A DNA stretch of 64,000 nt from Bacteroidota bacterium. Lineage in GTDB: Bacteria; Bacteroidota; Bacteroidia; Sphingobacteriales; Sphingobacteriaceae. Position numbers and translations under genes: made by a program. Shown piece by piece: positions 34,839-44,401 of this stretch (position 1 is the first letter of the stretch; each line of letters opens with the position of its first letter). The stretch is from the NCBI GenBank assembly GCA_018266915.1, contig JAFDZM010000082.1, positions 46,743 through 110,742 of the forward strand, read 5' to 3'. The notes under the pieces are model-generated. The model was not told where the DNA came from. It did not search any database and was given only the letters and a program-made list of their open reading frames with translations.

Positions 34839-36182
34839 TTAAATTTTAGAAATCACTACGGGAATACTATTTGGCTCTGCCTGGTAAAGCACATAGCTTC
34901 CTTTATTGTCTGACTTTACAGATAACTGATGAGCGTGCTTACCCTGGGTTACTTTCGCGTTTTTCCAACCCGAAGGAACATAAGTTTTTAGGGTCAAGGG
35001 CAAATAGTATTGCGCTTTATCAAGTGTATGATTCAGCGACACCATTATCTTTCCATCTTTATTATCAGCCATTACTTTTGAGGCTTCGCGCTCACGCATG
35101 TAGCGGGTTACATCGCCAAAAGTGGCAACCCAAAGGTTATCTTCCTTGCTTCTGATGTAATGGAAGTACTCATCCAGCATAGTACTTGGCAGTGCTTCAT
35201 AACCCATACCATCAATGCCATGAAATACCAGCACCAGCCAGGTGTCTTTTCTATTTGCAGCAGTATCCACCCATGATTTCATCAACGGAAGAGGCGTTTT
35301 AGTAGTACCTCCACGCTGCCATTGCACGTAATCTTTGGTGTTTGGTCCGGGTGTCACTTTGCTGGCGCGATCAATCTCTTTCAACCATGGTTCGGGCATC
35401 CGGTTTCGGAAAGCCGGGTAGATAGGGTATGCGATCTGCATCACTCTTTCATTCTCATAACCATAAGGCACTTCGCACGAAAAAGTATATTTTGGCCCCA
35501 GGTGGGTAAGGATATCTTCTTTACTTTTTTCTAATTCATATTTGATATTAGCCTCATCCAAACCGGGCATGGTTGCATGGGTAATAGAGTGACTGGCAAT
35601 TTCATAACCTTCGGCGGCATCTTTTTTGAAATCATCCCATGTTGATCCCTCGGCCTGCAAGTATTCGGGACAAGGTTCATATCCTTTTGGGAAATCCCCA
35701 TGGCGAACTTTTGCATATAATGAGTCCATCAATTTAAAAGCTTTATCTTTTTTGCCAGAATCATACATGCCGCCAGCTTTTGTATGATAACTGATAGTGC
35801 CTTTATACCCCAGGTAGCCAGCAGCTGAGCATCGCTCTAAAAAGTTCTGATCATTGGTCGGGATGGTAGCCGATTCTTTGATGATCTCAGCAACCGGTCT
35901 GCCTACAAATTTGCCATGATATTTTGAGCCGGTAATAGGCCCTGTAATTACGAAGAAGGTAGCCGGCATTTTTATCTTCTCCATCACCGGCAATGCTTTT
36001 AAAAATTGATTTCGTGAAGCATCATCGTAAGTGATAGATACAGCACTGTTTTTGCCATACTGCCATTCAGTAACAGTCGTGGTGCCAATTACGGATTTTT
36101 GAGCAAAACAAAATATTACCTGGCAGCTAAAAATGGGAGCAAGAAGCAGGCATTTTAGGTTTATTGGTTTTATAAAATGCAT
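34839..36182 (-). CDS. Secreted polysaccharide deacetylase family protein
   Basis: I start at the ATG at 36182 (447 residues). A hydrophobic signal ends near FCFAQ. The NodB-like catalytic domain starts with AVSITYDDASRNQFL (the TFDDG-type aspartates) and has EIASHSITHATMPG, giving the His pair for metal. Later VFHGIDGMGYEALP and a C-terminal beta region follow. It probably removes acetyl groups from a cell-wall or dietary polysaccharide. The gene ends at the shared hairpin with the M1 peptidase. Confidence 0.88.
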   Translation of the reverse strand: MHFIKPINLKCLLLAPIFSCQVIFCFAQKSVIGTTTVTEWQYGKNSAVSITYDDASRNQFLKALPVMEKIKMPATFFVITGPITGSKYHGKFVGRPVAEIIKESATIPTNDQNFLERCSAAGYLGYKGTISYHTKAGGMYDSGKKDKAFKLMDSLYAKVRHGDFPKGYEPCPEYLQAEGSTWDDFKKDAAEGYEIASHSITHATMPGLDEANIKYELEKSKEDILTHLGPKYTFSCEVPYGYENERVMQIAYPIYPAFRNRMPEPWLKEIDRASKVTPGPNTKDYVQWQRGGTTKTPLPLMKSWVDTAANRKDTWLVLVFHGIDGMGYEALPSTMLDEYFHYIRSKEDNLWVATFGDVTRYMREREASKVMADNKDGKIMVSLNHTLDKAQYYLPLTLKTYVPSGWKNAKVTQGKHAHQLSVKSDNKGSYVLYQAEPNSIPVVISKI

Positions 36183-36254
36183 ACCCAAATATAGCCATCA
36201 GCAGGCATGCATAAAATAATACACAGGATTGTTACTTAGAAAATTAATGAGAAA

Positions 36255-36902
36255 TTACATGGTGATCACAGTACCTATATGGCGACCGTCAAAAGAGATC
36301 GGGTGTTTTTCAAGAAAATTTCTCAGCCTGGTGCCATTTCTTTTTTCTGCGTGGTACATCAGTCCGTCGAAGATCAAAAGAAAGCCACCTTGCATTAGTA
36401 TGGATTCACCATAGCCTTTCATGATCGGTGAATTTCTTGAGTCGCCGGTAAATTTCAGATAAGCGCCTACGCCTAAATAGCCGATATCAAGAGCACCATT
36501 GATTAGAAATATCTTTTCAAGTTTCTTTTGCTGTTCTATCGTTTCAGAAGCGGTAAGGTTTTTTTTACGGTATTTTTGGATACTGGCATATCCCAATAAG
36601 GCAGTTGCGAAATCTGCCGCGCCCCAAATCGTATTCATTTGGTAAAAATATTGACCTTCCGGGCCAATACCAGAGGTCGAAGCGTAGACTGGATTACCAT
36701 TCACATCAACGGTAAAACTTGTGTTTTTAGAGTTCCATCCCCATATAGCTCCCGTACCCAAATTGACAATACCCCACGCGCCTAATACTTTCATTCCAGT
36801 TGATGTGGTATTAATACGCAGTAGGTTATAATATTTTAGTGAATCTTGCGCAAAAGCAGAAGTGCAAAACAAGACCAGAATTATGACAAGGGCTTTTTTC
36901 AT
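36255..36902 (-). CDS. Membrane protein with signal peptide (DUF6992-like), function unknown
   Basis: This 215-residue protein has a signal peptide ending in SAFAQ. About four hydrophobic stretches follow (MKVLGAWGIVNLGTGAIWGW, IWGAADFATALLGYASI, IFLINGALDIGYLGVGAYL, ILMQGGFLLIFDGLMY). The layout resembles the family listed as DUF6992, from memory. It ends with HAEKRNGTRLRNFLEKHP. It stands alone on the minus strand. Confidence 0.6.
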   Translation of the reverse strand: MKKALVIILVLFCTSAFAQDSLKYYNLLRINTTSTGMKVLGAWGIVNLGTGAIWGWNSKNTSFTVDVNGNPVYASTSGIGPEGQYFYQMNTIWGAADFATALLGYASIQKYRKKNLTASETIEQQKKLEKIFLINGALDIGYLGVGAYLKFTGDSRNSPIMKGYGESILMQGGFLLIFDGLMYHAEKRNGTRLRNFLEKHPISFDGRHIGTVITM

Positions 36903-36983
36903 CGGAGTATGATCCGTTATTTTTTAAAACTAAGTAAAAATAATAAATAAGAGTTAATGATTGGGAGTTAAACGATACTTAGT

Positions 36984-37856
36984 TCAAAAGGGTTTTGATA
37001 AGCGATGAATAACATCATCCTCAGTTCCCCTGAATGGCCCCGGTGATTCCATTTTCAGGCTTGCTATGGCCGCTGCAAATTCACCCGATTCCTGAATCCC
37101 TTTTCCTTTTACACGTTGATATAAATATCCGCCCATGTAGGTGTCGCCACATCCTGTTGCGTCGACTATCACCTTAGGCCTGTAAGCTGGAATATCGTAA
37201 AAAGTACCGTCGCAATAAACGGTTGAACCCATGCTGCCATTGGTAACTACTACCTCCTTTACGCCCCAGTCGGCCAGTAACTTTGCCCCATCACTTACTT
37301 TATCAAACCCGGTTAAAACAGTCATCTCTGCTTCGTCAACTTTCAAAATATCTACATATTGCAAAGCTTCAATTTTATCTGCCCAGTCAACTGCCAATAC
37401 TTTTTGATTTTCAACTTTACGCAGATAGCCTTGCGCGTCTAATGATACTTTTCCTTTTTTGGATATTGCCTTAATAAAATCGGTCGACATATCATCAGCT
37501 AGCAGTGGCCCCAAATGAAATATTTGTGCCCCGATATCCTGTAATGGTTCAATAGCAAACGGATCAGCTTTTGCCAAAACATTTTGTGTTCGGACATCCG
37601 GGTTATCGCCATAAATATTTTCAAAAAAAACAGTGTGGGTACTTGGTTGTACTTTTATTTCGAGGCCTTTGCCGCGAAGACGGTCAACATATTGCATGTC
37701 GTCTTCGGCAAGGGCGGTCATCAGTAAATATTTCACGTCCAGATTGCAAACAGCATATGAAAAGTAGAAAGCAGTACCCCCGGCCATATAAATGGTTGTT
37801 TTTGGCGTAACAATTTTATCGGACGTAAGGTGGCCTATACAGCAGATGTCGTACAT
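36984..37856 (-). CDS. PfkB-family carbohydrate kinase
   Basis: This 290-residue kinase has an early GGTAFYFSYA nucleoside-type substrate loop and the family signature DATGCGDTYMGGYL, whose GCGD aspartate is the catalytic base. Sugar specificity (ribose, fructose, adenosine or other) cannot be fixed. The short N-terminal lid and the phrase DATGCGDTYMGGYL suggest the ribokinase/adenosine-kinase branch. It lies between the DUF6992-like gene and the lactone oxidase gene. Confidence 0.9.
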   Translation of the reverse strand: MYDICCIGHLTSDKIVTPKTTIYMAGGTAFYFSYAVCNLDVKYLLMTALAEDDMQYVDRLRGKGLEIKVQPSTHTVFFENIYGDNPDVRTQNVLAKADPFAIEPLQDIGAQIFHLGPLLADDMSTDFIKAISKKGKVSLDAQGYLRKVENQKVLAVDWADKIEALQYVDILKVDEAEMTVLTGFDKVSDGAKLLADWGVKEVVVTNGSMGSTVYCDGTFYDIPAYRPKVIVDATGCGDTYMGGYLYQRVKGKGIQESGEFAAAIASLKMESPGPFRGTEDDVIHRLSKPF

Positions 37857-37908
37857 GGTAAAATTTAAAAGCGGGCAATATAGTGATTTGCAAAAAGATG
37901 CCTATACG

Positions 37909-39246
37909 TTAGGCATAAATATTATGATCGATAAAGTCATTCCTGAATTTGCCTTTCGGGTCATACTCAGCCACCAGTTTTTTGAAATCAGTCAGTTTCT
38001 CATATCGCGATTCCAATACTTTAGGCGCCATGGTAAATATTTTGCCCCAGTGCGGGCGCGGATTAAAAGGCGCCAGTTCCTTTTCGATGAGTGGAAGCAA
38101 TTTCATCACAGCTTCCGTTTCCTGTTTCCATGTAAAGTGGATAGTAACCGAAGTTTGATTATGACAGGGGCTCATCCATAAACTATCGGCGGCAATGGTA
38201 CGTATTTCGGTAATAAATAGGTGCGGGCCGATCTGTTTGCCCAATTTAGATACTGCTTCAATTGCCTCAACAGCATGCTTAAGCGGAACAAAGTATTCAG
38301 ACTGCAATTCTTTACCACTACTTGGTGTAAAACCCATTTTAAAGTGGGGCAGACGTTCGTACCATGGCCCGGGAACGCCCATTTGGTCGGTACAGCTTTC
38401 GGCAGAGTGGTCTATGATTGGGTGCAGATTTTTAGTCGCTGCTTTTGCGCCATAAAATTCAGGCTGATTATGATCCTCTTCATCCATGCGGCTCTTTATC
38501 CAAACCTCGTTGATGCTGTCGCTTTGCCAGTCGGTAAATAAGCTCACGCTATACCCGGCTGACATGATTTCTTCAAAATGAGACTTTAATTGCGACATAG
38601 GTAGCTTTAAAAATACCCTTTGACGCATATTATAAGTGGGCTGAATTTGTAAGGTTACTTTAGTGATAATACCCAAAACTCCCAATCCAATTACAGCCGC
38701 ATTTAATTTCTCAGGATCGGTAGCTTTTGACAAATGAACAATACTGCCATCAGCTATTACAATTTCCAATCCTGTGACCGATGACGAAAGATTGCCATTT
38801 TTAATACCCGAACCATGCGTAGCTGTAGTGATAGACCCTGCAACTGAAATATGAGGCAGCGAAGCCAGGTTGTGCAAAGCATAACCATGCTGATGCAGGT
38901 ACGGAGCCAGTTCACCATATTTGATACCGCCTTCTACCGTAACCGTATGATTTTTTGCATCAACAGAAATCACTTTATTCAAATCGCGCGTTGAAATCAG
39001 ATCGTATTTACTATCGGCAATGGTGTTAAAACAATGCCGGGTGCCCAATGTACGAAGTTTAGGTGTCTTTTTAATCAGTTGCTGAACTTCGGCAACCGAT
39101 TTAGGATATTGAACATGATCAGTGCTGTAAGTCAGATTTCCGGCCCAGTTTTTTAAGCGCGGCTGTGCAGCCATACTTTCAAATTTTGATAAAAGGGGAG
39201 TAGCCATTAAGGTAGTGCTTAGTTGGATAAAGGTCTTTCTTTTCAT
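37909..39246 (-). CDS. FAD-linked sugar-1,4-lactone oxidase family protein
   Basis: I start at the ATG at 39246 (445 residues). A signal-like N-terminus (MKRKTFIQLSTTLMATPLLSK) suggests export. The PCMH-type FAD domain at about 30-200 includes LRTLGTRHCFN, VEGGIKYGELAPYL and the SITTATHGSGIKNGNLS loop. The ALO C-terminal domain runs from about 230 to the end and finishes with the KGKFRNDFID-type segment. Members oxidise L-gulono-, D-arabinono- or xylitol-type substrates with O2. The exact sugar is not known. Confidence 0.88.
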   Translation of the reverse strand: MKRKTFIQLSTTLMATPLLSKFESMAAQPRLKNWAGNLTYSTDHVQYPKSVAEVQQLIKKTPKLRTLGTRHCFNTIADSKYDLISTRDLNKVISVDAKNHTVTVEGGIKYGELAPYLHQHGYALHNLASLPHISVAGSITTATHGSGIKNGNLSSSVTGLEIVIADGSIVHLSKATDPEKLNAAVIGLGVLGIITKVTLQIQPTYNMRQRVFLKLPMSQLKSHFEEIMSAGYSVSLFTDWQSDSINEVWIKSRMDEEDHNQPEFYGAKAATKNLHPIIDHSAESCTDQMGVPGPWYERLPHFKMGFTPSSGKELQSEYFVPLKHAVEAIEAVSKLGKQIGPHLFITEIRTIAADSLWMSPCHNQTSVTIHFTWKQETEAVMKLLPLIEKELAPFNPRPHWGKIFTMAPKVLESRYEKLTDFKKLVAEYDPKGKFRNDFIDHNIYA

Positions 39247-39273
39247 GGTCAAATTGGTTATTACAAGGTAATA

Positions 39274-40104
39274 TTAATTTGACGATTGCGGAAGAGCATC
39301 GAATGTGCAATCTTTCCAGTTTTGTATTTTAAAGGTGTAATTCAGGATTGGTTTCAGGTTGACGCTTTCAATAATTTTCCATGCCCTTAACTCGCAAAGA
39401 AATTGTGGAGATTCATAACCACCTTTAAGCGCGGCGTCTTTATAAAAATCTTCTTTAGCGGGATGATCGGGTGAGCAAGCATTAAATAGATGGCCAAAGG
39501 CATCCTGTTCAATAATGGCCGAGCCAATGCCAACGCAATCATCCAGGTGAATCATGTTTACAGGTGCTAGTCCATTCGGAATGTCTGTTTTTCCTGCAAA
39601 GAAACGCCCCGGATGCCGGCCCGGGCCAACCAGTCCTCCAAATCGGACAATGGTGGTTTTGAATTTGCTTTCATTTCTGAAAAGGTTCTCCGCCTCTAAT
39701 AATATTTTGCCCGATTCCGTATCAGGATCAGGGTCATCATTTTCGGTTACCGTTCTATTGTGATCGCCATAAACACCGGTTGAGCTGATGTAGATTATAT
39801 TCTGCATATTGTTATGCAAAATAGCATCGATAATATGTTTAATCTTTGCCAGGTAAGTGACTCCTTCTCCCTTTTTTAACCGTGGAGGTATGCTGATGAC
39901 AAGGGTGTCGCATTTGAAGAAATCAGCCTCGTAGTTGGCTTGATCGCCATTTACTTGAACAATGAAAGGAGATATGCTCAAGTCTTTCAATTCGTCCATT
40001 TTTTCTGCTGAAGTTGCAGAACCTTTAACAATAATGCCTTTTTGCAGCAACTCTTTAGCCAGTGCTTTGCCATACCAGCCACAACCTAAAATGCTAACGA
40101 TCAT
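39274..40104 (-). CDS. NAD(P)-binding epimerase/YeeZ-like protein
   Basis: I choose the ATG at 40104 (276 residues, MIVSILGCGWYGKALAKELL), because the NAD-binding GxGxxG-type loop begins there; an upstream TTG would add 20 odd residues. Later motifs are VISIPPRL, IIYISSTGVYGDHN with the SDR tyrosine, and VGPGRHPGRFFAGK. Such SDR-like proteins are often nucleoside-diphosphate-sugar epimerase relatives. The function is not known. It is divergent from the GH43 gene. Confidence 0.82.
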   Translation of the reverse strand: MIVSILGCGWYGKALAKELLQKGIIVKGSATSAEKMDELKDLSISPFIVQVNGDQANYEADFFKCDTLVISIPPRLKKGEGVTYLAKIKHIIDAILHNNMQNIIYISSTGVYGDHNRTVTENDDPDPDTESGKILLEAENLFRNESKFKTTIVRFGGLVGPGRHPGRFFAGKTDIPNGLAPVNMIHLDDCVGIGSAIIEQDAFGHLFNACSPDHPAKEDFYKDAALKGGYESPQFLCELRAWKIIESVNLKPILNYTFKIQNWKDCTFDALPQSSN

Positions 40105-40131
40105 TTTTTTTACGATAAAACCGATTTGCGG

Positions 40132-40139
40132 CAAACCTA
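40132..40139 (-). promoter_or_regulatory. -7 promoter box of the YeeZ-like gene
   Basis: Read on the minus strand this is TAGGTTTG, with a TTG at 40164-40162 about 22 bases upstream. It lies 27 bases before the chosen ATG at 40104, which supports that start. Confidence 0.55.
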
Positions 40140-40175
40140 ACGGGTTTTTTCCTATTTTTCGCAATTAATGATCTG

Positions 40176-41117
40176 ATGTTATCCATGAAATACTTTTTAG
40201 CGACGATAGGCCTGTCTATATTAACTTCTTTAAATGTTTTCGCTCAGAAAAACCCAGTGATCGGTGGCTGGTATGCTGATCCGGAGGGGATAAAATATGG
40301 TGATACTTACTGGATTTTCCCGACCTATTCTTATGAATATAATAAGCAGGTATTTTTCGATGGTTTTTCGTCAAAGGACCTGGTTCATTGGGAAAAGCAT
40401 CATGATATATTGGATACTGCGGCTGTAAAATGGGCCAAACGTGCTATGTGGGCGCCGGCAGTGTTAGAAAAAGGAGGTAAATATTATTTCTTCTTCGGTG
40501 CCAACGATGTACACAAAGGTGAAGTAGGCGGAATAGGTGTAGCCGTTGCCGATAAACCGGAAGGCCCCTATAAAGATTTGTTAGGTAAGCCGCTCATCAA
40601 TGATATTGTAAATGGAGCACAGCCTATCGATCAGTATGTGTTTAAAGATAAAGATGGAAGTTATTATATGTATTACGGCGGTTGGGGACATTGTAATATC
40701 GTTAAGTTGAAAGATGATTTCAGTGGCATTACACCATTCCCTGATGGTACTTTATACAAAGAGATCACCCCCGAAGGTTATGTAGAAGGCCCTTATATGA
40801 TGTACCGTAACGGTTACTACTATTTTATGTGGTCTGAAGGTGGCTGGACCGGACCGGATTATAAGGTAGCCTACGCAATGGCAAAATCACCATTCGGTCC
40901 GTTTAAGCGCCTGGCAACAGTTTTACAACAAGACCCTAATATAGCTACTGGCGCAGGTCACCATTCAGTAATTCATTCTGTTAAGGACGATAAATATTAC
41001 ATCGTCTATCACCGTCGCCCGCTTGGCGAAACCGATGGCAATCATCGCGTAGTATGTATAGATGAACTGTTTTTTGATAAAGAAGGCCACATCTTGCCGG
41101 TAAAAATGACAAAATAG
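40176..41117 (+). CDS. Secreted glycoside hydrolase family 43 enzyme
   Basis: This 313-residue enzyme starts at ATG 40176; a second ATG at 40185 is also possible. Its signal peptide ends near NVFAQ. The five-bladed GH43 signs are the base in GWYADPEG, the pKa modulator in QPIDQYVFKDKDG and the acid in EGPYMMYRNG. It probably cleaves arabinose or xylose from plant polysaccharides in the periplasm or outside. The AraC regulator gene ends only 1 base beyond this stop on the other strand. Confidence 0.92.
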   Translation: MLSMKYFLATIGLSILTSLNVFAQKNPVIGGWYADPEGIKYGDTYWIFPTYSYEYNKQVFFDGFSSKDLVHWEKHHDILDTAAVKWAKRAMWAPAVLEKGGKYYFFFGANDVHKGEVGGIGVAVADKPEGPYKDLLGKPLINDIVNGAQPIDQYVFKDKDGSYYMYYGGWGHCNIVKLKDDFSGITPFPDGTLYKEITPEGYVEGPYMMYRNGYYYFMWSEGGWTGPDYKVAYAMAKSPFGPFKRLATVLQQDPNIATGAGHHSVIHSVKDDKYYIVYHRRPLGETDGNHRVVCIDELFFDKEGHILPVKMTK

Positions 41118-41118
41118 A

Positions 41119-42045
41119 TCAGTTTTGCTGGAATGATAACCTGAACGCAACGGGCGATTGATTAGTCTTTTGCTTAAACAGTTTATTGAATGATTGCGGG
41201 TGTTCAAAGCCCAATTGGTAAGCGATTTCGGCTACTGAAAGGTTACTGGAGCTGAGCAATATTTCTTTAGCTTTCTCAATAAGCTTATTGTGAATATGCT
41301 GCTGTGCATTCTGACCTGTTAATGATCGGAGCATATCGCTCAGGTAACGCTGAGATACCTGTAATTGCGCAGCTACATCCTGAACAGTTGGTAGTCCATT
41401 CTCCATTGCCTTCTGCGTGTCGAAATGCTCTGAAAGCAATTCATCGAGCCGTGTTAAAAGATCATGATTGGCTGCTTTGCGGGTGATAAACTGCCTGTTA
41501 TAATAACGGTTGCTGTAATGAAGCAATAATTCTATCTGCGAGACTATCACATCCTGGCTAAACTGATCGATTGGCAAGGCTAATTCATCTTCGATCATTT
41601 TGATCACGCCGAAAAGGCTTTCTTTCTCTTTTTCAGAAAGATGTAAAGCTTCAGCGGATGTGTAAGAAAAGAAGCCATAGTTTTTGATCTGTTTACCCAA
41701 GGGGTAATTCCTCAGAAAATCAGGATGGATCATTAACGAAAAACCGCCGTAATCCTGTTCTTCCTCATCAACCAAAATAACCTGATTGGGAGAGATAAAA
41801 CACATGCCGCCTTCATTAAAATCATAAAAGTGCTGGCCGTACTTAAACCTGCCTGTGAAATTACTTTTATAAGATATTTTATATAGGTTCATGATCATGC
41901 CGCCCTCAATGCTGTTCCATTCGGGCTTCATATCCTTATAGTAATTCAGACTGATAAGCGGGTGCAGCGGCTTGGGCAAACCAAGCGCATGGTTCAACTC
42001 CGAAACGGAATTGAACACACGCGGCTGTTTGGTTTCTTTTTTCAT
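41119..42045 (-). CDS. AraC-family transcriptional regulator
   Basis: This 308-residue regulator has an N-terminal sensing/cupin-like domain (about 30-180; GQHFYDFNEGGMCFISPNQ). A C-terminal double helix-turn-helix follows at about 205-305 (TVQDVAAQLQVSQRYLSDMLRSLTGQNAQQHIHNKLI, then LSVAEIAYQLGFEHPQSFNKLFKQKTNQSPVAFR). Its likely target is the neighbouring alcohol dehydrogenase gene on the same strand, 19 bases upstream, or the SDR gene at 43355. It converges on GH43 with a 1-base gap. Confidence 0.93.
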   Translation of the reverse strand: MKKETKQPRVFNSVSELNHALGLPKPLHPLISLNYYKDMKPEWNSIEGGMIMNLYKISYKSNFTGRFKYGQHFYDFNEGGMCFISPNQVILVDEEEQDYGGFSLMIHPDFLRNYPLGKQIKNYGFFSYTSAEALHLSEKEKESLFGVIKMIEDELALPIDQFSQDVIVSQIELLLHYSNRYYNRQFITRKAANHDLLTRLDELLSEHFDTQKAMENGLPTVQDVAAQLQVSQRYLSDMLRSLTGQNAQQHIHNKLIEKAKEILLSSSNLSVAEIAYQLGFEHPQSFNKLFKQKTNQSPVAFRLSFQQN

Positions 42046-42064
42046 TACTGATGAATAATTACAC

Positions 42065-43111
42065 TTATTTCAGAGTCGCCATATCGATCACGAAGCGGTA
42101 ACGTACATCGCCTTTTTCCATACGCTCGTAAGCAGTTGTGATATCTTTGATGTCGATCAATTCGATATCTGACACGATGTTATGTTCAGCGCAGAAATCA
42201 AGCATTTCCTGCGTTTCTTTTATGCCACCAATACCCGAACCGGCAACACTTTTACGGCCTGCAAGCAGACTGAAAGCTGAGATCTCGGCAGGATCAGAAG
42301 GTGCACCTACGCACATCATGGTACCATCAGTTTTTAATAACGACAGGTACATGTTAAAATCATGCTTAGCCGAAACAGTGTCCAGAATGAAATCGAATGT
42401 ACCCTGAGCGGCTTTGATTTGTTCCGGATCAGAAGTAACCACGAAGTGATGAGCGCCTAATTTTTTAGCGTCAGCTTCTTTTTTAGGAGAAGTACTTAAT
42501 ACGGTAACCTCAGCACCGAAAGCTACACCGAATTTAACGCCCATGTGTCCTAAACCACCAAGCCCTAATACCGCCAGTTTATGACCTTTACCCACTTTCC
42601 AGTGACGCAATGGTGAGTAAGTAGTAATACCTGCGCATAAAAGTGGTGCAGTAGCTGCAAGGTCAAGTTTGTCTGAAAGGTGCAGAACGAAATCCTCTTT
42701 TACCACGATGGTGTTTGAATAACCACCGTAAGTAGGCATTGAATTATCGCGCTCCATACCATTATAGGTATAGGTACAGCCTTCAAGGCAGTACTGCTCC
42801 AGGTCGTGGTTGCAGTTTTCGCAGTGGCCGCATGAATCAACCATACAACCTGTAGCTGCCAGGTCGCCTACTTTAAATTTGGTAACATGTGCGCCAACCT
42901 TCACTACACGGCCAACGATCTCGTGACCCGGAACCATCGGGAAAATACCCGGGAACCAATCGTCTTTGATTTGGTGCAGGTCGGAGTGGCAAACTCCGCA
43001 ATATTGAATATCAAATTGTACATCATGAGGACCTACCTCGCGGCGCTCGAAGTTCCACGGGGCTAAGTCAGATTTGTTGGTTTGGGCTGCATAGCCTTTG
43101 GTCTGTATCAT
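42065..43111 (-). CDS. Zinc-dependent NAD(P) alcohol dehydrogenase (YahK/CAD-like)
   Basis: I start at ATG 43111 (348 residues, MIQTKGYAAQ). The medium-chain fold is shown by catalytic-zinc CGVCHSDLHQ and GHEIVGRV, structural-zinc cysteines in CGHCENCNHDLEQYC, and the nucleotide loop LGLGGLGHMGVKFGVAFG. It likely reduces aldehydes with NADPH. It shares an operon and a promoter region with the AraC gene after it and faces the SDR gene divergently. Confidence 0.92.
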   Translation of the reverse strand: MIQTKGYAAQTNKSDLAPWNFERREVGPHDVQFDIQYCGVCHSDLHQIKDDWFPGIFPMVPGHEIVGRVVKVGAHVTKFKVGDLAATGCMVDSCGHCENCNHDLEQYCLEGCTYTYNGMERDNSMPTYGGYSNTIVVKEDFVLHLSDKLDLAATAPLLCAGITTYSPLRHWKVGKGHKLAVLGLGGLGHMGVKFGVAFGAEVTVLSTSPKKEADAKKLGAHHFVVTSDPEQIKAAQGTFDFILDTVSAKHDFNMYLSLLKTDGTMMCVGAPSDPAEISAFSLLAGRKSVAGSGIGGIKETQEMLDFCAEHNIVSDIELIDIKDITTAYERMEKGDVRYRFVIDMATLK

Positions 43112-43266
43112 AAGTTTCCTGTTTTTTTGTGGATACAAATATTGGGTAATAAAAGTGAAACACCATTAGCCATAATGGTTTTTGTTGTAGCCAAACCGGT
43201 TGCAATCATCATGCAAATGTCACAAAGCGGTTAAGGTAAAGTTAGCTAATAAATGAGCTGAACAAG

Positions 43267-43305
43267 TGAGCGTTTTAACAAAGTAACTTGAGCGTTTCAA
43301 CAAAG
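43267..43305. promoter_or_regulatory. Direct repeat typical of an AraC-family operator
   Basis: TGAGCGTTTTAACAAAG (43267-43283) and TGAGCGTTTCAACAAAG (43289-43305) differ at one base and are 22 bases apart, two turns of DNA on the same face. AraC proteins bind such direct half-sites. It lies 50-88 bases before the SDR ATG and also upstream of the divergent alcohol dehydrogenase. Confidence 0.65.
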
Positions 43306-43354
43306 CGGACAGACGGAATTTGATGGAAATTTGTCTTATCAAAAATTTAAGACA

Positions 43355-44242
43355 ATGACAAAGATTTGGTTTATAACAGGCAGCTCCCGCGGATTGGGAC
43401 GTAGCCTAACAGCAGCCGTTTTGGCTAAAGGTGATAAAGTGGCAGCGACTGCCCGGACACCCGAACAATTAAATGATTTGGTTGAGCAATATCCCGGTCA
43501 GCTACTTCCTTTACAATTGAATGTGACTGATAATGATCAGATACAAAACGCAGTTCAGCAAACTGTAGATCATTTTGGAAGGATCGATGTGCTGGTAAAT
43601 AATGCCGGTTTCGGAACCATTGGTGCAGCCGAAGCTTATACAGAAGAACAGGTACGCAGCCAACTGGAAACAAATTTGTATGCGCCGATAGCTATTACAA
43701 GAGCTGTATTGCCTGTTATGCGCGCACAACGCTCAGGCCGTATTTTGCAGATCAGTTCGGTTGGCGGCAGGGTTGGTAATGCTGGATTGACCATTTACCA
43801 GGCTGCAAAGTTTGGCGTAGGTGGTTTTACGGAAGCCCTTGCTAAAGAAGTCGCACCATTGGGTATCAAAGTAACCAGTGTAGAACCCGGTGGCTTTCGC
43901 ACGGATTGGGTGTCAACAGCTTCTACGGTTGAAATTCCAGAGGTAGAAGGTTATGAACAGACTGTAGGTGCAAGAAAAACATTATTTAGCAGCGACACAT
44001 TTGTGCCGATGGGTGATCCCGCTAAAGCTGCACAGGTAATGATTGAACTGGCAGATCATCCTGAGCCTCCAGTACATTTAATATTAGGAAGTGAAGCTAT
44101 CGCATTGGTAAAACAAGCAGATACTATGAGAAGCATGGAAATGGAGAAATGGATTTCGGTTAGTCATTCAACCAATGCGGACGATGCTGAAAACCCACTC
44201 GAAACTGAAGCAGGCAAGGCTTTATTTGCTACGAAAAAGTAA
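43355..44242 (+). CDS. Short-chain dehydrogenase/reductase
   Basis: I start at ATG 43355 (295 residues). The SDR classical motifs are TGSSRGLGRSL (NAD(P) binding), VNNAGFG, and the YxxxK pair in YQAAKFG. The C-terminal half binds the substrate, which is unknown. Its promoter region carries the 22-base direct repeat, and an AraC gene follows, so it is probably induced by a small molecule sensed by one of the two AraC proteins. Confidence 0.93.
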   Translation: MTKIWFITGSSRGLGRSLTAAVLAKGDKVAATARTPEQLNDLVEQYPGQLLPLQLNVTDNDQIQNAVQQTVDHFGRIDVLVNNAGFGTIGAAEAYTEEQVRSQLETNLYAPIAITRAVLPVMRAQRSGRILQISSVGGRVGNAGLTIYQAAKFGVGGFTEALAKEVAPLGIKVTSVEPGGFRTDWVSTASTVEIPEVEGYEQTVGARKTLFSSDTFVPMGDPAKAAQVMIELADHPEPPVHLILGSEAIALVKQADTMRSMEMEKWISVSHSTNADDAENPLETEAGKALFATKK

Positions 44243-44252
44243 AATGCATTCA

Positions 44253-44395
44253 AATTCTCTCCCTACACTTAGGGAGAGATGTCCAGCGCAGCGTCGACAG
44301 AGTGGGTAGGAGTTTAGGACAGCCAGGAAAGCGCAGATTTTACCCCTCCCGGCCTCCCCTGATCTCAGGGGAGGAGTTATAGAATATTTATAGAT
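44253..44395. repeat. Intergenic hairpin-rich repeat
   Basis: CTCTCCC...GGGAGAG and CCTCCCCTGATCTCAGGGGAGG form two hairpins in a 143-base gap. The wording (CTCTCC, GGAGAG) resembles, in decayed form, the nested palindromes at 47864 and 53512. Confidence 0.55.
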
Positions 44396-44401
44396 TTGAC
44401 C

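Noticed and set aside
36186..36193. Minus-strand TATATTTG box before the deacetylase gene
   Set aside because: A start 7 bases further on would fall at or past the ATG at 36182, so it would give a leaderless or truncated message; too weak to call.
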